This document shows, in pieces, positions 54,135-63,166 of a DNA stretch of 64,000 bases. Below the pieces are notes generated by a model. That model saw only the letters and a program-made list of their open reading frames with translations. It ran no database searches and was not told where the DNA came from. The stretch's first letter is position 1. The number at the start of each line of letters is the position of its first letter. The stretch lies in NCBI RefSeq assembly GCF_019195435.1, contig NZ_CP078069.1, forward strand, positions 2,294,001 through 2,358,000, in the 5' to 3' direction. The position numbers and the translations under genes are program-made. The stretch comes from Comamonas sp. NLF-1-9 (lineage in GTDB: Bacteria > Pseudomonadota > Gammaproteobacteria > Burkholderiales > Burkholderiaceae_C).

Positions 54135-54504
54135 GGCGCGGATTATCAGGGCAGCCAACAGGGATATTGCCGGCAACAGCGCCCAAGCGTGGCTGGGCAG
54201 CGTCCGCCCCCGCAGGCATGCGTCCGGCCGGCGCGCTACTGGCTTGCAAAATATGCGAACGATCGTGCTTTTCGTGTAAGCTGCGAGTAAGGGCGACGCT
54301 GAGCAAGTCCCCGCGATGGCGCGCGCCCAGCATGGGGATGGGCTGCAAGGCGCAAACCGCAGCAATAGCCGAAGCTATTGCGAGGATTTGCAAGGCCGGA
54401 GAACCGCCGCAGGCTGGGATGCGCGACGCGCGAGGGACTTGTTCAGCGTTGCCTAAGACGTCACACCATTCGTGCCGCCAACCGCAGCGCACGCAGGAGC
54501 CAAC
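54135..54504. other. Gap before pntA with an operator-like palindrome and a MITE-like element
   Basis: The left part has GCGAACGATCGTGC with the perfect core ACGATCGT (54259-54266), resembling a TetR-type operator, in an AT-richer patch (GCAAAATATGCG). The right part is mostly the 162-bp inverted-end element at 54292-54453. The element thus lies between the presumed promoter and pntA. Confidence 0.45.
54292..54453 (+). mobile_element. MITE-like element copy B with terminal inverted repeats and 4-bp duplication
   Basis: The 162-bp element begins GGCGACGCTGAGCAAGTCC and ends GGACTTGTTCAGCGTTGCC; the ends are inverted repeats of 19 bases with 2 mismatches. It is flanked on both sides by TAAG (54288-54291 and 54454-54457), a likely target duplication. 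The core has an inner hairpin AATAGCCGAAGCTATT. It has no transposase, so it would need one in trans. Related copies lie at 38762 and 60286. Confidence 0.75.
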
Positions 54505-56082
54505 ATGATGCTGATAGGAGTGCCCGCCGAAACACTGGCTGGTGAAAAACGCGTGGCCACCGTGCCCGAGGTCGTGGAGAAACTCATCAAGCTGGGTTTT
54601 TCCGTGGCGGTGCAGTCGGGCGCGGGCGAGGCCGCGAGTTTCAGTGACGAAGCCTACCGCGCGGCGGGGGCGCAGGTGCTGCCCGACGCCGCCACGCTCT
54701 GGGCCCGGTCCGACATCGTCTTGAAGGTGCGCCCGCCCACCGGGGCCGAAGCCGCCCACTTGCGCGAAGGCAGCACCTTGATCGGCTTCATCTGGCCGGC
54801 GCAGAACCCGCAGCTCATGGAGCAGCTCGCCGGCAAGAAGGCCACGGTGCTCGCCATCGACTGCCTGCCGCGCACCCTGAGTCGGGCGCAGAAGATGGAT
54901 GCGCTCACCTCCACCGCCGGGGTTTCCGGCTACCGCGCGGTGATCGAGGCGGCCAACGCCTTCGGGCGCTTTTTCAACGGCCAGATCACTGCTGCGGGCA
55001 AGGTGCCGCCGGCGCGCGTCTTCATCGCCGGCGCCGGCGTCGCCGGTCTTGCGGCCATAGGCACGGCGGCCAATCTGGGCGCGGTGGTGCGCGCCAACGA
55101 CACGCGCGCCGAAGTGGCCGACCAGGTCAAGTCGCTCGGCGGCGAGTTCGTCAAGGTCGACTACGAGGAAGAAGGCTCGGGCGGCGGCGGCTACGCCAAG
55201 GTGATGAGCGAGGGCTTTCAGGCCGCACAGCGCCAGATGTACGCCAGCGAGGTGAAGAGCGCCGACATCGTCATCACCACCGCGCTGATTCCGGGCAAGC
55301 CCGCGCCCAAGCTCATCACCGCCGAGATGGTGCAAAGCATGAAGCCCGGCAGCGTCATCGTCGACATGGCCGGCGAGCAGGGCGGCAATTGCGAGCTCAC
55401 CGTGCCGGGCGAAGCCGTGGTGCGCCATGGCGTGACCATCATCGGCTACACCGACCTGGCTTCGCGCCTGGCGCGCCAGTCCTCCACGCTGTACGCGACC
55501 AATCTGCTGCGCCTGATGGAAGAGCTGTGCAAGGCCAAGGACGGCGTCGCCGTGGTCAACATGGAGGACGATGCGATCCGCGGCCTGACCGTGATCAAGG
55601 AGGGCGAGATCACCTGGCCCGCGCCGCCGCTCAAGCTTGCGCCGCCGCCCGCCCACAAGGCTGCGACGGCGCCGGCGCCCGAGAAGAAATCCGCCCACGG
55701 CAGCGGCGCGCCGATGTCGGGCAAGGCGCTCAGCATCGTCTTCGCGGTGCTGGCGCTGCTGTTCTGGGCCATTGGCGCCTACGCACCCGCGGCCTTCCTC
55801 GGGCACTTCACGGTCTTCGTGCTGGCCTGCTTCATCGGCTACATGGTGGTCTGGAACGTCACGCCCTCGCTGCACACGCCGCTCATGAGCGTGACCAACG
55901 CCATCTCCAGCATCATCGCCATCGGTGCGCTGATCCAGATCGCACCGCCCGGCATGGGGGAGAACGGCCGGCCCGACACGCTCATCCTCTGGCTGGCGTT
56001 TGCCGCGCTGGTGCTCACCGGCATCAACATGTTCGGCGGCTTTGCCGTCACCCGGCGCATGCTGGCGATGTTCCGCAAGTAA
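54505..56082 (+). CDS. pntA: NAD(P) transhydrogenase subunit alpha
   Basis: PntA and PntB couple the proton gradient to hydride transfer between NADH and NADP. The full-length alpha subunit (525 residues) has the NAD-binding domain ([20 protein letters not shown], then [16 protein letters not shown]), an Ala/Pro linker (about 375-405) and four C-terminal membrane segments. In alphaproteobacteria this is often split; here it is one gene. CAGGAG lies 9 bases before the first of two adjacent ATGs. Confidence 0.94.
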   Translation: MMLIGVPAETLAGEKRVATVPEVVEKLIKLGFSVAVQSGAGEAASFSDEAYRAAGAQVLPDAATLWARSDIVLKVRPPTGAEAAHLREGSTLIGFIWPAQNPQLMEQLAGKKATVLAIDCLPRTLSRAQKMDALTSTAGVSGYRAVIEAANAFGRFFNGQITAAGKVPPARVFIAGAGVAGLAAIGTAANLGAVVRANDTRAEVADQVKSLGGEFVKVDYEEEGSGGGGYAKVMSEGFQAAQRQMYASEVKSADIVITTALIPGKPAPKLITAEMVQSMKPGSVIVDMAGEQGGNCELTVPGEAVVRHGVTIIGYTDLASRLARQSSTLYATNLLRLMEELCKAKDGVAVVNMEDDAIRGLTVIKEGEITWPAPPLKLAPPPAHKAATAPAPEKKSAHGSGAPMSGKALSIVFAVLALLFWAIGAYAPAAFLGHFTVFVLACFIGYMVVWNVTPSLHTPLMSVTNAISSIIAIGALIQIAPPGMGENGRPDTLILWLAFAALVLTGINMFGGFAVTRRMLAMFRK

Positions 56083-56116
56083 GCCCTGCCACCCGCATCC
56101 GAGAAAGAGAACAACC

Positions 56117-57532
56117 ATGTCCGCAAGTCTCGTGACGGTGGCCTACCTGGGCGCCGCCATCCTCTTCATCCTGAGCCTGGGAGGGCTCTCCAACCCCGAA
56201 ACGTCGCGCCGCGGCAACCTGCTGGGCATGATAGGCATGACGATCGCGGTGCTGGCCACGGTGCTGGGCCCGCGCGTGCACGCTTCGGGCATCGCCTGGA
56301 TCATCGCCGCGCTGGTGATCGGCGGCGGCATAGGCTTGTGGGCCGCACGCATCGTCAAGATGACGCAGATGCCCGAGCTGATCGCGCTGATGCACAGCCT
56401 GGTGGGCCTGGCCGCGTGCATCGTGGGTTTTGCGAGCTACGTCGACACCTCGATCCAGTTCGCGGGCGCGGAGAAGGTCATCCATGAGGTGGAGATTTAC
56501 CTCGGCATCCTGATCGGCGCCTACACCTTCTCGGGCTCCATCATTGCTTTCGGCAAGCTCTCGGGCAAGATCGGCGGCAAGCCCGTGCTGCTGCCCGCGC
56601 GCCACTGGCTCAACCTCGTCGTGCTGCTGGTCATCGTCTGGCTGGGCAAGCTGTTCCTGGCCGCGCCCGATGCGCAGGCGGGCATGGCGCCGCTGCTCGT
56701 GATGACGGTGCTGGCGCTGCTGCTGGGCGTGCACATGATCATGGCGATTGGCGGGGCGGACATGCCGGTCGTGATCTCCATGCTCAACAGCTATTCGGGC
56801 TGGGCAGCGGCGGCCACGGGCTTCATGCTGAGCAACGACTTGCTCATCGTCACCGGCGCGCTGGTGGGCTCCTCGGGCGCGATCCTCTCCTACATCATGT
56901 GCAACGCGATGAACCGCAACTTCGTCAGCGTGATCGCCGGCGGCTTTGGCTCGGGCGGCGGCGCGGCGGCGGCCAAGAAGGGCGACACCAGCGAGCCGCA
57001 AGGCGAAGTCACGCCGATCAGCGCCGCCGAGACCGCCGAGCTGCTGCGCGAATCCAAGAGCGTGATCATCGTGCCCGGCTACGGCATGGCGGTGGCCCAG
57101 GCGCAGCACACGGTGTTCGAGATCACGCAGACGCTGCGCGACAAGGGCGTGCAGGTGCGCTTTGCCATCCACCCGGTCGCGGGGCGCATGCCCGGCCACA
57201 TGAACGTGTTGCTGGCCGAGGCCAAGGTGCCCTACGACATCGTCATGGAGATGGACGAGATCAACGAAGACTTCCCCGACACCGACGTGGCCATCGTCAT
57301 CGGCGCCAACGACATCGTCAACCCCAGCGCGGCCGAGGACCCATCCAGTCCGATCGCCGGCATGCCGGTGCTTGAAGTCTGGAAGGCCAGAACCAGCATC
57401 GTGATGAAGCGCTCCATGGCCTCGGGCTACGCCGGCGTGGACAACCCCCTGTTCTACAAGGACAACAACCGCATGCTGTTTGGCGACGCGAAGAAAATGC
57501 TCGATGAGGTGTTGGCTGCCCTGAAGGCATGA
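56117..57532 (+). CDS. pntB: NAD(P) transhydrogenase subunit beta
   Basis: The 471-residue protein has about eight or nine membrane segments (1-270) and a C-terminal NADP-binding domain ([48 protein letters not shown]). It is 34 bases after pntA and forms the PntAB pair. The next gene, an acyl-CoA ligase, starts 56 bases later and may be cotranscribed. Confidence 0.95.
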   Translation: MSASLVTVAYLGAAILFILSLGGLSNPETSRRGNLLGMIGMTIAVLATVLGPRVHASGIAWIIAALVIGGGIGLWAARIVKMTQMPELIALMHSLVGLAACIVGFASYVDTSIQFAGAEKVIHEVEIYLGILIGAYTFSGSIIAFGKLSGKIGGKPVLLPARHWLNLVVLLVIVWLGKLFLAAPDAQAGMAPLLVMTVLALLLGVHMIMAIGGADMPVVISMLNSYSGWAAAATGFMLSNDLLIVTGALVGSSGAILSYIMCNAMNRNFVSVIAGGFGSGGGAAAAKKGDTSEPQGEVTPISAAETAELLRESKSVIIVPGYGMAVAQAQHTVFEITQTLRDKGVQVRFAIHPVAGRMPGHMNVLLAEAKVPYDIVMEMDEINEDFPDTDVAIVIGANDIVNPSAAEDPSSPIAGMPVLEVWKARTSIVMKRSMASGYAGVDNPLFYKDNNRMLFGDAKKMLDEVLAALKA

Positions 57533-57588
57533 AGGCCGTCTGCGCCCAACCCACCCCCATGCACAACATACCCGCAGGAGACACTCCC

Positions 57589-59271
57589 ATGACCGACCGC
57601 CCCTGGCTTGCCGCCTACCCGCAAGGCGTACCCGCAGACATCGACCCCACGCAGTACCAGTCGCTGGTGCAGCTGATGGAAGAGGCTTTCACCAAGTTCG
57701 CCACGCGCACCGCCTACACCTTCATGGGCAAGGACACCACCTTTGCCCAGACCGACGCACAAAGCCGCCAGATGGCCGCCTACCTGCAGAGCCTGGGCCT
57801 GGCGCGCGGCGCGCGCGTGGCGCTGATGATGCCCAACGTCCCGCAGTACCCGATTGCCATGGCGGCGGTGCTGCGCGCGGGCTACGTGGTAGTCAACGTC
57901 AACCCGCTCTACACCCCGCGCGAGCTCGAGCACCAGCTCAAAGACTCGGGCGCGCAGGCCATCATCATCCTGGAGAACTTTGCCCCGACGCTGCAGGCCT
58001 GCCTGAGCGCCACCGCCGTCAAGCACATCGTGCTGTGCGCCATGGGCGATCGCCTGGGGCTGGTCAAGGGCGCGCTGGTCAACTACGTGGTGCGCAATGT
58101 CAAGAAGCTGGTGCCGCATTTCGAGCTGCCCGGCGCGGTGCGCTTCAACGACGCGCTGGACAAGGGCGCAAGCCTCACGCTGGACAAGCCCCGGCTCAAG
58201 CCCGACGACATCGCGCTCTTGCAGTACACCGGCGGCACCACCGGGGTATCCAAGGGCGCGGTGCTGCTGCACAGCAACGTCATTGCCAACGTGTTGCAGT
58301 CCGAGGCCTGGAACGAGCCGGTGATGAAACAGGTGCCGGCCGGTGAGCAGCCCACCTCGGTGTGCGCGCTGCCGCTCTACCACATCTTCGCGTTCACGGT
58401 GAACATGATGCTGTCCATGCGCACCGGCGGCAAGACCATCCTGATTCCCAATCCGCGCGACCTGCCGGCGACGCTCAAGGAGTTGTCCAAGCACACCTTC
58501 CACAGCTTTCCGGCGGTCAACACCTTGTTCAACGCGCTCGCCCACCACCCGGACTTCGACACCGTCAACTGGAAGAACCTGAAGGTATCGGTGGGCGGCG
58601 GGATGGCGGTGCAGGCGGCCGTGGCCCAGCTCTGGCTGGAGAAGACCGGCTGCCCCGTGTGCGAAGGCTACGGCCTGTCGGAGACCAGCCCCTCGGCCAG
58701 TTGCAACCCGGTCACGGCCAAGGAATTTTCCGGCACCATCGGCGTGCCGATTCCCAGCACCTTCATGCGCATCCTGGACAACGACGGCAACGACATCTCG
58801 GCGAGCGGCGAGCCCGGCGAAATCGCGATCAAGGGCCCGCAGGTAATGGCCGGCTACTGGCAGCGCCCCGATGAAACCGCCAAGGTCATGACAGCCGACG
58901 GCTACTTCAAGACCGGCGACATCGGCACCATGGACGCACGCGGCTACTTCAAGATCGTCGACCGCAAGAAGGACATGGTGCTGGTGAGCGGCTTCAACGT
59001 CTACCCCAACGAGGTGGAAGGCGTGGTCGCGCGAATGCCCGGGGTGCTCGAATGCGCTGTGGTCGGCGTGCCCGACGAGAAGACCGGCGAGGCGGTCAAG
59101 CTCGTCATCGTGCGCAGCGACCCCCATCTCACCGAGGAGCAGGTGCGCGAGTACTGTCACGCCAATCTCACCGGCTACAAGCGGCCCAAGTACGTCGAGT
59201 TCAGCACCGAGGAGCTGCCCAAGTCGCCCGTGGGCAAGATCCTGCGGCGCGAGCTGCGCAAGAAGAAATGA
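57589..59271 (+). CDS. Long-chain-fatty-acid--CoA ligase (FadD-type)
   Basis: The 560-residue AMP-forming ligase has the P-loop [12 protein letters not shown] from residue 213, the adenylate-binding [10 protein letters not shown], and the C-terminal [20 protein letters not shown] with the catalytic lysine in [12 protein letters not shown]. It activates fatty acids to acyl-CoA. Length and motifs match FadD. The start has CAGGAG 12 bases upstream and no leader. Confidence 0.92.
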   Translation: MTDRPWLAAYPQGVPADIDPTQYQSLVQLMEEAFTKFATRTAYTFMGKDTTFAQTDAQSRQMAAYLQSLGLARGARVALMMPNVPQYPIAMAAVLRAGYVVVNVNPLYTPRELEHQLKDSGAQAIIILENFAPTLQACLSATAVKHIVLCAMGDRLGLVKGALVNYVVRNVKKLVPHFELPGAVRFNDALDKGASLTLDKPRLKPDDIALLQYTGGTTGVSKGAVLLHSNVIANVLQSEAWNEPVMKQVPAGEQPTSVCALPLYHIFAFTVNMMLSMRTGGKTILIPNPRDLPATLKELSKHTFHSFPAVNTLFNALAHHPDFDTVNWKNLKVSVGGGMAVQAAVAQLWLEKTGCPVCEGYGLSETSPSASCNPVTAKEFSGTIGVPIPSTFMRILDNDGNDISASGEPGEIAIKGPQVMAGYWQRPDETAKVMTADGYFKTGDIGTMDARGYFKIVDRKKDMVLVSGFNVYPNEVEGVVARMPGVLECAVVGVPDEKTGEAVKLVIVRSDPHLTEEQVREYCHANLTGYKRPKYVEFSTEELPKSPVGKILRRELRKKK

Positions 59272-59314
59272 GCGCCGGCCCGGCGCCCACCCGCCGCCAG
59301 GCGAGCGAGCGCCC

Positions 59315-60073
59315 ATGCCCATAGCCATCGTCAGCGCCCTGACCGAAGAGCAGGGCAGCCTGCTGCAGGCGCTGCAGCAGCCGAGGCGCCTGCAGCATGC
59401 GGGGCGCGAGTTCTGGCGCGGGCGCCTGGCCGGGCGCGAGGTGGTGCTGGTGCTCTCGGGCATAGGCAAGGTGGCGGCCGCAATCACCGCCACGGTACTG
59501 CTCGAATGCCTGCACGCGCGCTGCATCGTCTTCACCGGCGTGGCCGGGGGCCTGGGTGAGGGTGTGCAAGTGGGTGACGTGGTCGTGGCCACGCACTTCC
59601 TGCAGCACGACATGGACGCCTCGCCCATCTTCCCGCGCTGGGAGGTGCCGGGTTATGGGCGTGCGCTCTTCCCTTGCGACGCTGCCTTGAGCGCTCCGTT
59701 ATTGGAAGCTGCCAGCGCTTGTCTGACAAGCGATAGCGCCACATTTGACCAAGAATTTGCAGGGACGCGGGCTGCACGCGCCCACCACGGCCTGATCGTC
59801 AGCGGCGACCGCTTTGTCAGCACCTCGGCCGAATCGCAGGCGCTGCGCAGCGCGCTCGCCGGTGCCGGCCATGCGGCGCTGGCGGTGGAGATGGAAGGCG
59901 CGGCCGTGGCCCAGGTGTGCGCGGACTACGGCGCCCCGTTTGCCGCGCTGCGCACCATTTCGGACCGCGCCGACGACAGCGCGCCGGTGGACTTCAGCCG
60001 CTTCGTGCGCGAGGTGGCCAGCCGCCATACCGAGCGCATCATCAACGTATTTGCGCGTTCCCTGGCGGACTGA
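59315..60073 (+). CDS. mtnN: 5'-methylthioadenosine/S-adenosylhomocysteine nucleosidase
   Basis: MtnN cleaves MTA and SAH, recycling by-products of SAM-dependent reactions. The 252 residues open with the family start MPIAIVSALTEEQGSLLQAL and show VFTGVAGGL, VEMEGAAVAQVC and the catalytic Asp in ISDRADD. Residues 129-145 (LEAASACLTSDSATFDQ) are encoded by a copy of the short dispersed repeat (59700-59745) and lengthen a loop compared with the usual 230-residue enzyme. Confidence 0.9.
   Translation: MPIAIVSALTEEQGSLLQALQQPRRLQHAGREFWRGRLAGREVVLVLSGIGKVAAAITATVLLECLHARCIVFTGVAGGLGEGVQVGDVVVATHFLQHDMDASPIFPRWEVPGYGRALFPCDAALSAPLLEAASACLTSDSATFDQEFAGTRAARAHHGLIVSGDRFVSTSAESQALRSALAGAGHAALAVEMEGAAVAQVCADYGAPFAALRTISDRADDSAPVDFSRFVREVASRHTERIINVFARSLAD
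59700..59745. repeat. Dispersed GATAGCT/AGCGCTTG repeat inside mtnN
   Basis: TTGGAAGCTGCCAGCGCTTG then TCTGACAAGCGATAGCGCCA is a near-complete palindromic copy. It keeps the reading frame of mtnN open. Confidence 0.6.
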
Positions 60074-60573
60074 CACGCCAGCGCGTAGTCTCTCAAGCAG
60101 CGGCAAGTCGTGTCCCGGGTTCGCCGGCATGTCGCATAGCACTACGCGCTTGCCCAAATCGGGTGAAAAGCAACCTTAGTCCCCTTCTGTACTCTTCCGA
60201 AGGCAACAGAGCAGAGCTGCGTCATTACCCGCCACGCGCTGCGGCCGAGAACGACGGCATGCTCGCACAAGTGGGTGCGGTTTGGGACAACGCTGAACGA
60301 TGGTACCCGCCCAGCACTGGGAAGGGCTGCAAGGCGCAAACTACAACAGTAGCCGAGGCTATTGCGAAGATTTCCAATACCTCAGACAACCTCCGCATGT
60401 GATGCGCTGCGCGCACCGGGCCATTCCAGCGTTGCGCCTTGGCGTAGCAGCGCATGACCGGGCCCTCGTCTGGCCGCCGTTCTTGATAGCTTCTTGATTT
60501 ACCAACCGGCAATCTTCACGACACTTTGATGTAGTGGGTTCTAGCATTCGTTCATCGAATTGCTGGGGTCGGC
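60074..60573. other. Gap between mtnN and kdpF with a diverged MITE-like element
   Basis: The 500 bases contain the third copy of the inverted-end element (about 60286-60438) and a half copy of the short repeat (TTGATAGCTTCTTGATT at 60484-60500). The rest, including the AT-richer 60490-60573 before kdpF, probably holds the kdp promoter, but I could not define its boxes. No gene is seen. Confidence 0.45.
60286..60438 (+). mobile_element. MITE-like element copy C (diverged)
   Basis: It runs from GACAACGCTGAAC to TTCCAGCGTTGCGCC. It shares with the copy at 54292 the core GGGCTGCAAGGCGCAAAC, AGTAGCCGAGGCTATTGCGA and AGATTT. The ends are inverted but worn, and no target duplication is seen. Confidence 0.6.
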
Positions 60574-60672
60574 ATGGGGTTTCTCACTTTCATTTATTGG
60601 CTGGCTGGGGCTGGCGCGCTGGCCTTGTTTGCCTATTTGGGCTACGCACTGCTGCAGCCCGAGCGGTTCTGA
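60574..60672 (+). CDS. kdpF: K+-transporting ATPase small subunit KdpF
   Basis: The 32-residue single-helix peptide MGFLTFIYWLAGAGALALFA continues YLGYALLQPERF, with the typical KdpF ending (P-E-R/K-F). KdpF stabilises the KdpABC complex. It is the first gene of the kdp run and too short for usual gene calling. Confidence 0.88.
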   Translation: MGFLTFIYWLAGAGALALFAYLGYALLQPERF

Positions 60673-60683
60673 CGGGGGATCAC

Positions 60684-60767
60684 ATGCAAGACCTTGTCTT
60701 TATCGGCCTCGCGGTCGGCTTCTTCACCGCTACCGCTGCCATCCTATTGGCGCTGGTGCGCCTTTGA
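60684..60767 (+). CDS. 27-residue hydrophobic peptide between kdpF and kdpA
   Basis: The frame encodes MQDLVFIGLAVGFFTATAAI then LLALVRL, a single membrane helix with a basic end. GGGGGA lies 6 bases upstream. It fits tightly between kdpF (11 bases) and kdpA (15 bases). Small helices with a similar opening are, from memory, found next to kdpF in other phyla but not named. It could be a further small Kdp subunit. Confidence 0.55.
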   Translation: MQDLVFIGLAVGFFTATAAILLALVRL

Positions 60768-60782
60768 TTCTTGAAAGATCTC

Positions 60783-62477
60783 ATGGCTCTCAATGGCATT
60801 GAATTTTTGGTGATGCTGGCCATGATGGCTGGCCTGGCCGTCGTCATGGGCCGCTGGCTGGCTCGCGCCTTCACCGGCGAGGCGCACTGGGCGGTCGAGC
60901 GCCTGAGCTACCGCGCGCTGGGCGTGGACCCGGCCGAACGCATGGGCTGGGCGCGCTACGGCCTGGCGCTGCTGCTGTCTAACGCCGCCATGATGGCGCT
61001 CGCCTACCTGCTCTTGCGCCTGCAGGGGTTGCTGCCGCTCAATGGCCTGGGCAATGCGGCGCAGGCGCCCGACCTGGCCTTCAACACGGCAGCGTCCTTC
61101 ATCACCAACACCAACTGGCAGTCCTACTCGGGCGAGATCAGCCTGTCCAACGCCACGCAGATGGTGGCCATCACCTTTCTGATGTTCTGCGGCGCCACCG
61201 CAGGCGTGGCGGCGGCGGGCGGTTTCATTCGCGGCCTCTCGCGCGCCAGCAGCCAGGATGTGGGCAACTACTGGGTGGACTTCATGCGCGTGCTCTGGCG
61301 CGTGATGCTGCCGCTGTGCTTCGTGATGGCTCTGGTCTACGTGTGGCAGGGCATGCCGCAAACGCTGAGCAGCCAAGCCGTGGTCACCACGGTGGAAGGC
61401 GCACGCCAGCAAATCATCCTGGGCCCGGTGGCCAGCTTCGAGACCATCAAGCACATAGGCACCAACGGCGGCGGCTTCTTTGGCATGAACGCGGCACACC
61501 CGTTCGAAAACCCCACGCCGCTCACCAACTTGCTGCACATCCTGTCGATGCTCTTGATTCCGTCGGCGCTCACGGTGACCTTCGGCACCGTGCTGGCGCG
61601 CAAGCGGCAGGGCTGGGTGTTCTTTGGCGCCTTTCTCGTGATGTTCATCGGTTTTCTGGCGTTGGTGTACGGCGCCGAGCAGGCGGGCAACCCGCTGCTC
61701 ACGCGCGCCGGCGCCGATCAGGCGATCAGCAGCACGCAGCCCGGCGGCAACATGGAGGGCAAGGAGCTGCGCTTTGGCATTGCCGACACGGCGCTGTTCG
61801 TGGCGACGACGACGGCAGCGACGACCGGCTCGGTCAACGCCATGCACGATTCGCTCACCCCCATGGGCGGCTTTGTGCCGCTGGCGCAGATGATGCTCAA
61901 CTGCGTGTTTGGCGGCGACGGCGTGGGCTTCATCAACCTGATTCAGTACGCCATCCTCACAGTCTTCCTGGCCGGCATGATGATCGGGCGCACCCCCGAA
62001 TTCTTGGGCAAGAAAATCGAGGCGCGCGAGATCAAGCTGGTGATGCTGTCGGTGCTGGCGCACCCCGCCTCCATCCTCGGCTTTACCGCGCTGGCCAGCC
62101 TGTGGCCCGATACAGGCGCGAGCCTCTCCAACCCCGGAGCGCATGGTTTCTCAGAGGTGCTGTACGCCTACACCTCGGGCACGGCCAACAACGGCTCGGC
62201 CTTTGCGGGCCTGAACGCCAACACGCCGTTCTTCAACACCACCATCGGCCTGGCCATGCTGGTGGGCCGCTACCTGACGTTGCTGCCCATGCTGGCCGTG
62301 GCCGGCTCGCTGGCGGCGAAGAAGGCGGTGGCCGCCGGCCCCGGCACCTTTCCCACCGCCACGCCGCTGTTCATGGGCCTGCTGGTGTTCGTGGTGCTGG
62401 TGGTCGGCGGCCTGACGTTTTTGCCGGCCCTGGCGCTGGGCCCGGTGGTCGAGCAGCTGCAGATGCTGCAACCGTAA
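60783..62477 (+). CDS. kdpA: K+-transporting ATPase subunit KdpA
   Basis: KdpA is the potassium-channel-like subunit of the high-affinity K+ pump. The 564 residues have about ten membrane segments and selectivity-loop motifs such as [59 protein letters not shown] and [17 protein letters not shown]. Length matches the family. Confidence 0.95.
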   Translation: MALNGIEFLVMLAMMAGLAVVMGRWLARAFTGEAHWAVERLSYRALGVDPAERMGWARYGLALLLSNAAMMALAYLLLRLQGLLPLNGLGNAAQAPDLAFNTAASFITNTNWQSYSGEISLSNATQMVAITFLMFCGATAGVAAAGGFIRGLSRASSQDVGNYWVDFMRVLWRVMLPLCFVMALVYVWQGMPQTLSSQAVVTTVEGARQQIILGPVASFETIKHIGTNGGGFFGMNAAHPFENPTPLTNLLHILSMLLIPSALTVTFGTVLARKRQGWVFFGAFLVMFIGFLALVYGAEQAGNPLLTRAGADQAISSTQPGGNMEGKELRFGIADTALFVATTTAATTGSVNAMHDSLTPMGGFVPLAQMMLNCVFGGDGVGFINLIQYAILTVFLAGMMIGRTPEFLGKKIEAREIKLVMLSVLAHPASILGFTALASLWPDTGASLSNPGAHGFSEVLYAYTSGTANNGSAFAGLNANTPFFNTTIGLAMLVGRYLTLLPMLAVAGSLAAKKAVAAGPGTFPTATPLFMGLLVFVVLVVGGLTFLPALALGPVVEQLQMLQP

Positions 62478-62492
62478 GCAGGGAAAGAAAAA

Positions 62493-63164
62493 ATGAATAC
62501 CTTGAACGTTCCCACTGCAGCGCTGCCGGCCGCGACATCGCCGCTGCAGGGCTTGCTCGGCCCCTGCCTGCGCGGCGCCCTGTTTGTGGCGTTGATGACC
62601 GGCGTGGCCTACCCCCTGGCCACCACCGGCGTGGCGCAGCTGGTGTTGCCGCACCAGGCCAACGGCAGCCTGATCGAGCGCGGTGGCGCGGTGGTCGGCT
62701 CCGCCCTCATCGGCCAATGGTTTGAGGGCGCAGGCTACTTTCAGCCGCGCCCGAGCACCACCCAGGCGCCCGATCCGCAGGACGCCAGCAAGAGCCTGGC
62801 CGCGCCCTACAACGCCGGTGCATCGTCGGGCAGCAACCTGGGCCCCACCAACCCGGCGCTGATCGCCAGCGTGCAAGAGCGCGTGGCCGCCTACCGCCAG
62901 GCCAACGGTTTGGCGCCTGACGCCGCTGTGCCGGTGGATGCGGTCACGGCCTCGGCCTCGGGGCTGGACCCGCATGTATCGGTGGCCAATGCCGAGTTGC
63001 AAGCCGCGCGCGTGGCACGCGCCCGTGGCCTGGCTGCGGTGCAGGTGCAGCAGCTGGTGCAGCAGCACCGCGAAGGCCGCGTGCTGGGCCTGCTGGGCGA
63101 GCCACGCGTGAACGTGCTGCGCCTGAACCTGGCGCTCGATGCCCTCAAGGGCGGCAAGGAGTGA
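62493..63164 (+). CDS. kdpC: K+-transporting ATPase subunit KdpC
   Basis: The 223-residue protein has one N-terminal helix ([20 protein letters not shown]) and the KdpC motifs [28 protein letters not shown] and [11 protein letters not shown]. It lies between kdpA and kdpB, whereas the usual order is kdpA-kdpB-kdpC. The N-terminus is about 20 residues longer than in E. coli. Confidence 0.94.
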   Translation: MNTLNVPTAALPAATSPLQGLLGPCLRGALFVALMTGVAYPLATTGVAQLVLPHQANGSLIERGGAVVGSALIGQWFEGAGYFQPRPSTTQAPDPQDASKSLAAPYNAGASSGSNLGPTNPALIASVQERVAAYRQANGLAPDAAVPVDAVTASASGLDPHVSVANAELQAARVARARGLAAVQVQQLVQQHREGRVLGLLGEPRVNVLRLNLALDALKGGKE

Positions 63165-63166
63165 AT

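Noticed and set aside
54292..54457. Short protein encoded by the repeat before pntA ([16 protein letters not shown])
   Set aside because: The frame occurs because the repeat is repeated; it has no ribosome binding site and is disrupted in the other copies.
52948..56118. 1056-codon minus-strand frame across pntA and the glutamine amidotransferase
   Set aside because: Only its last 110 codons (the SMR transporter) have family motifs; the rest lies antisense to pntA or out of frame with the amidotransferase gene.
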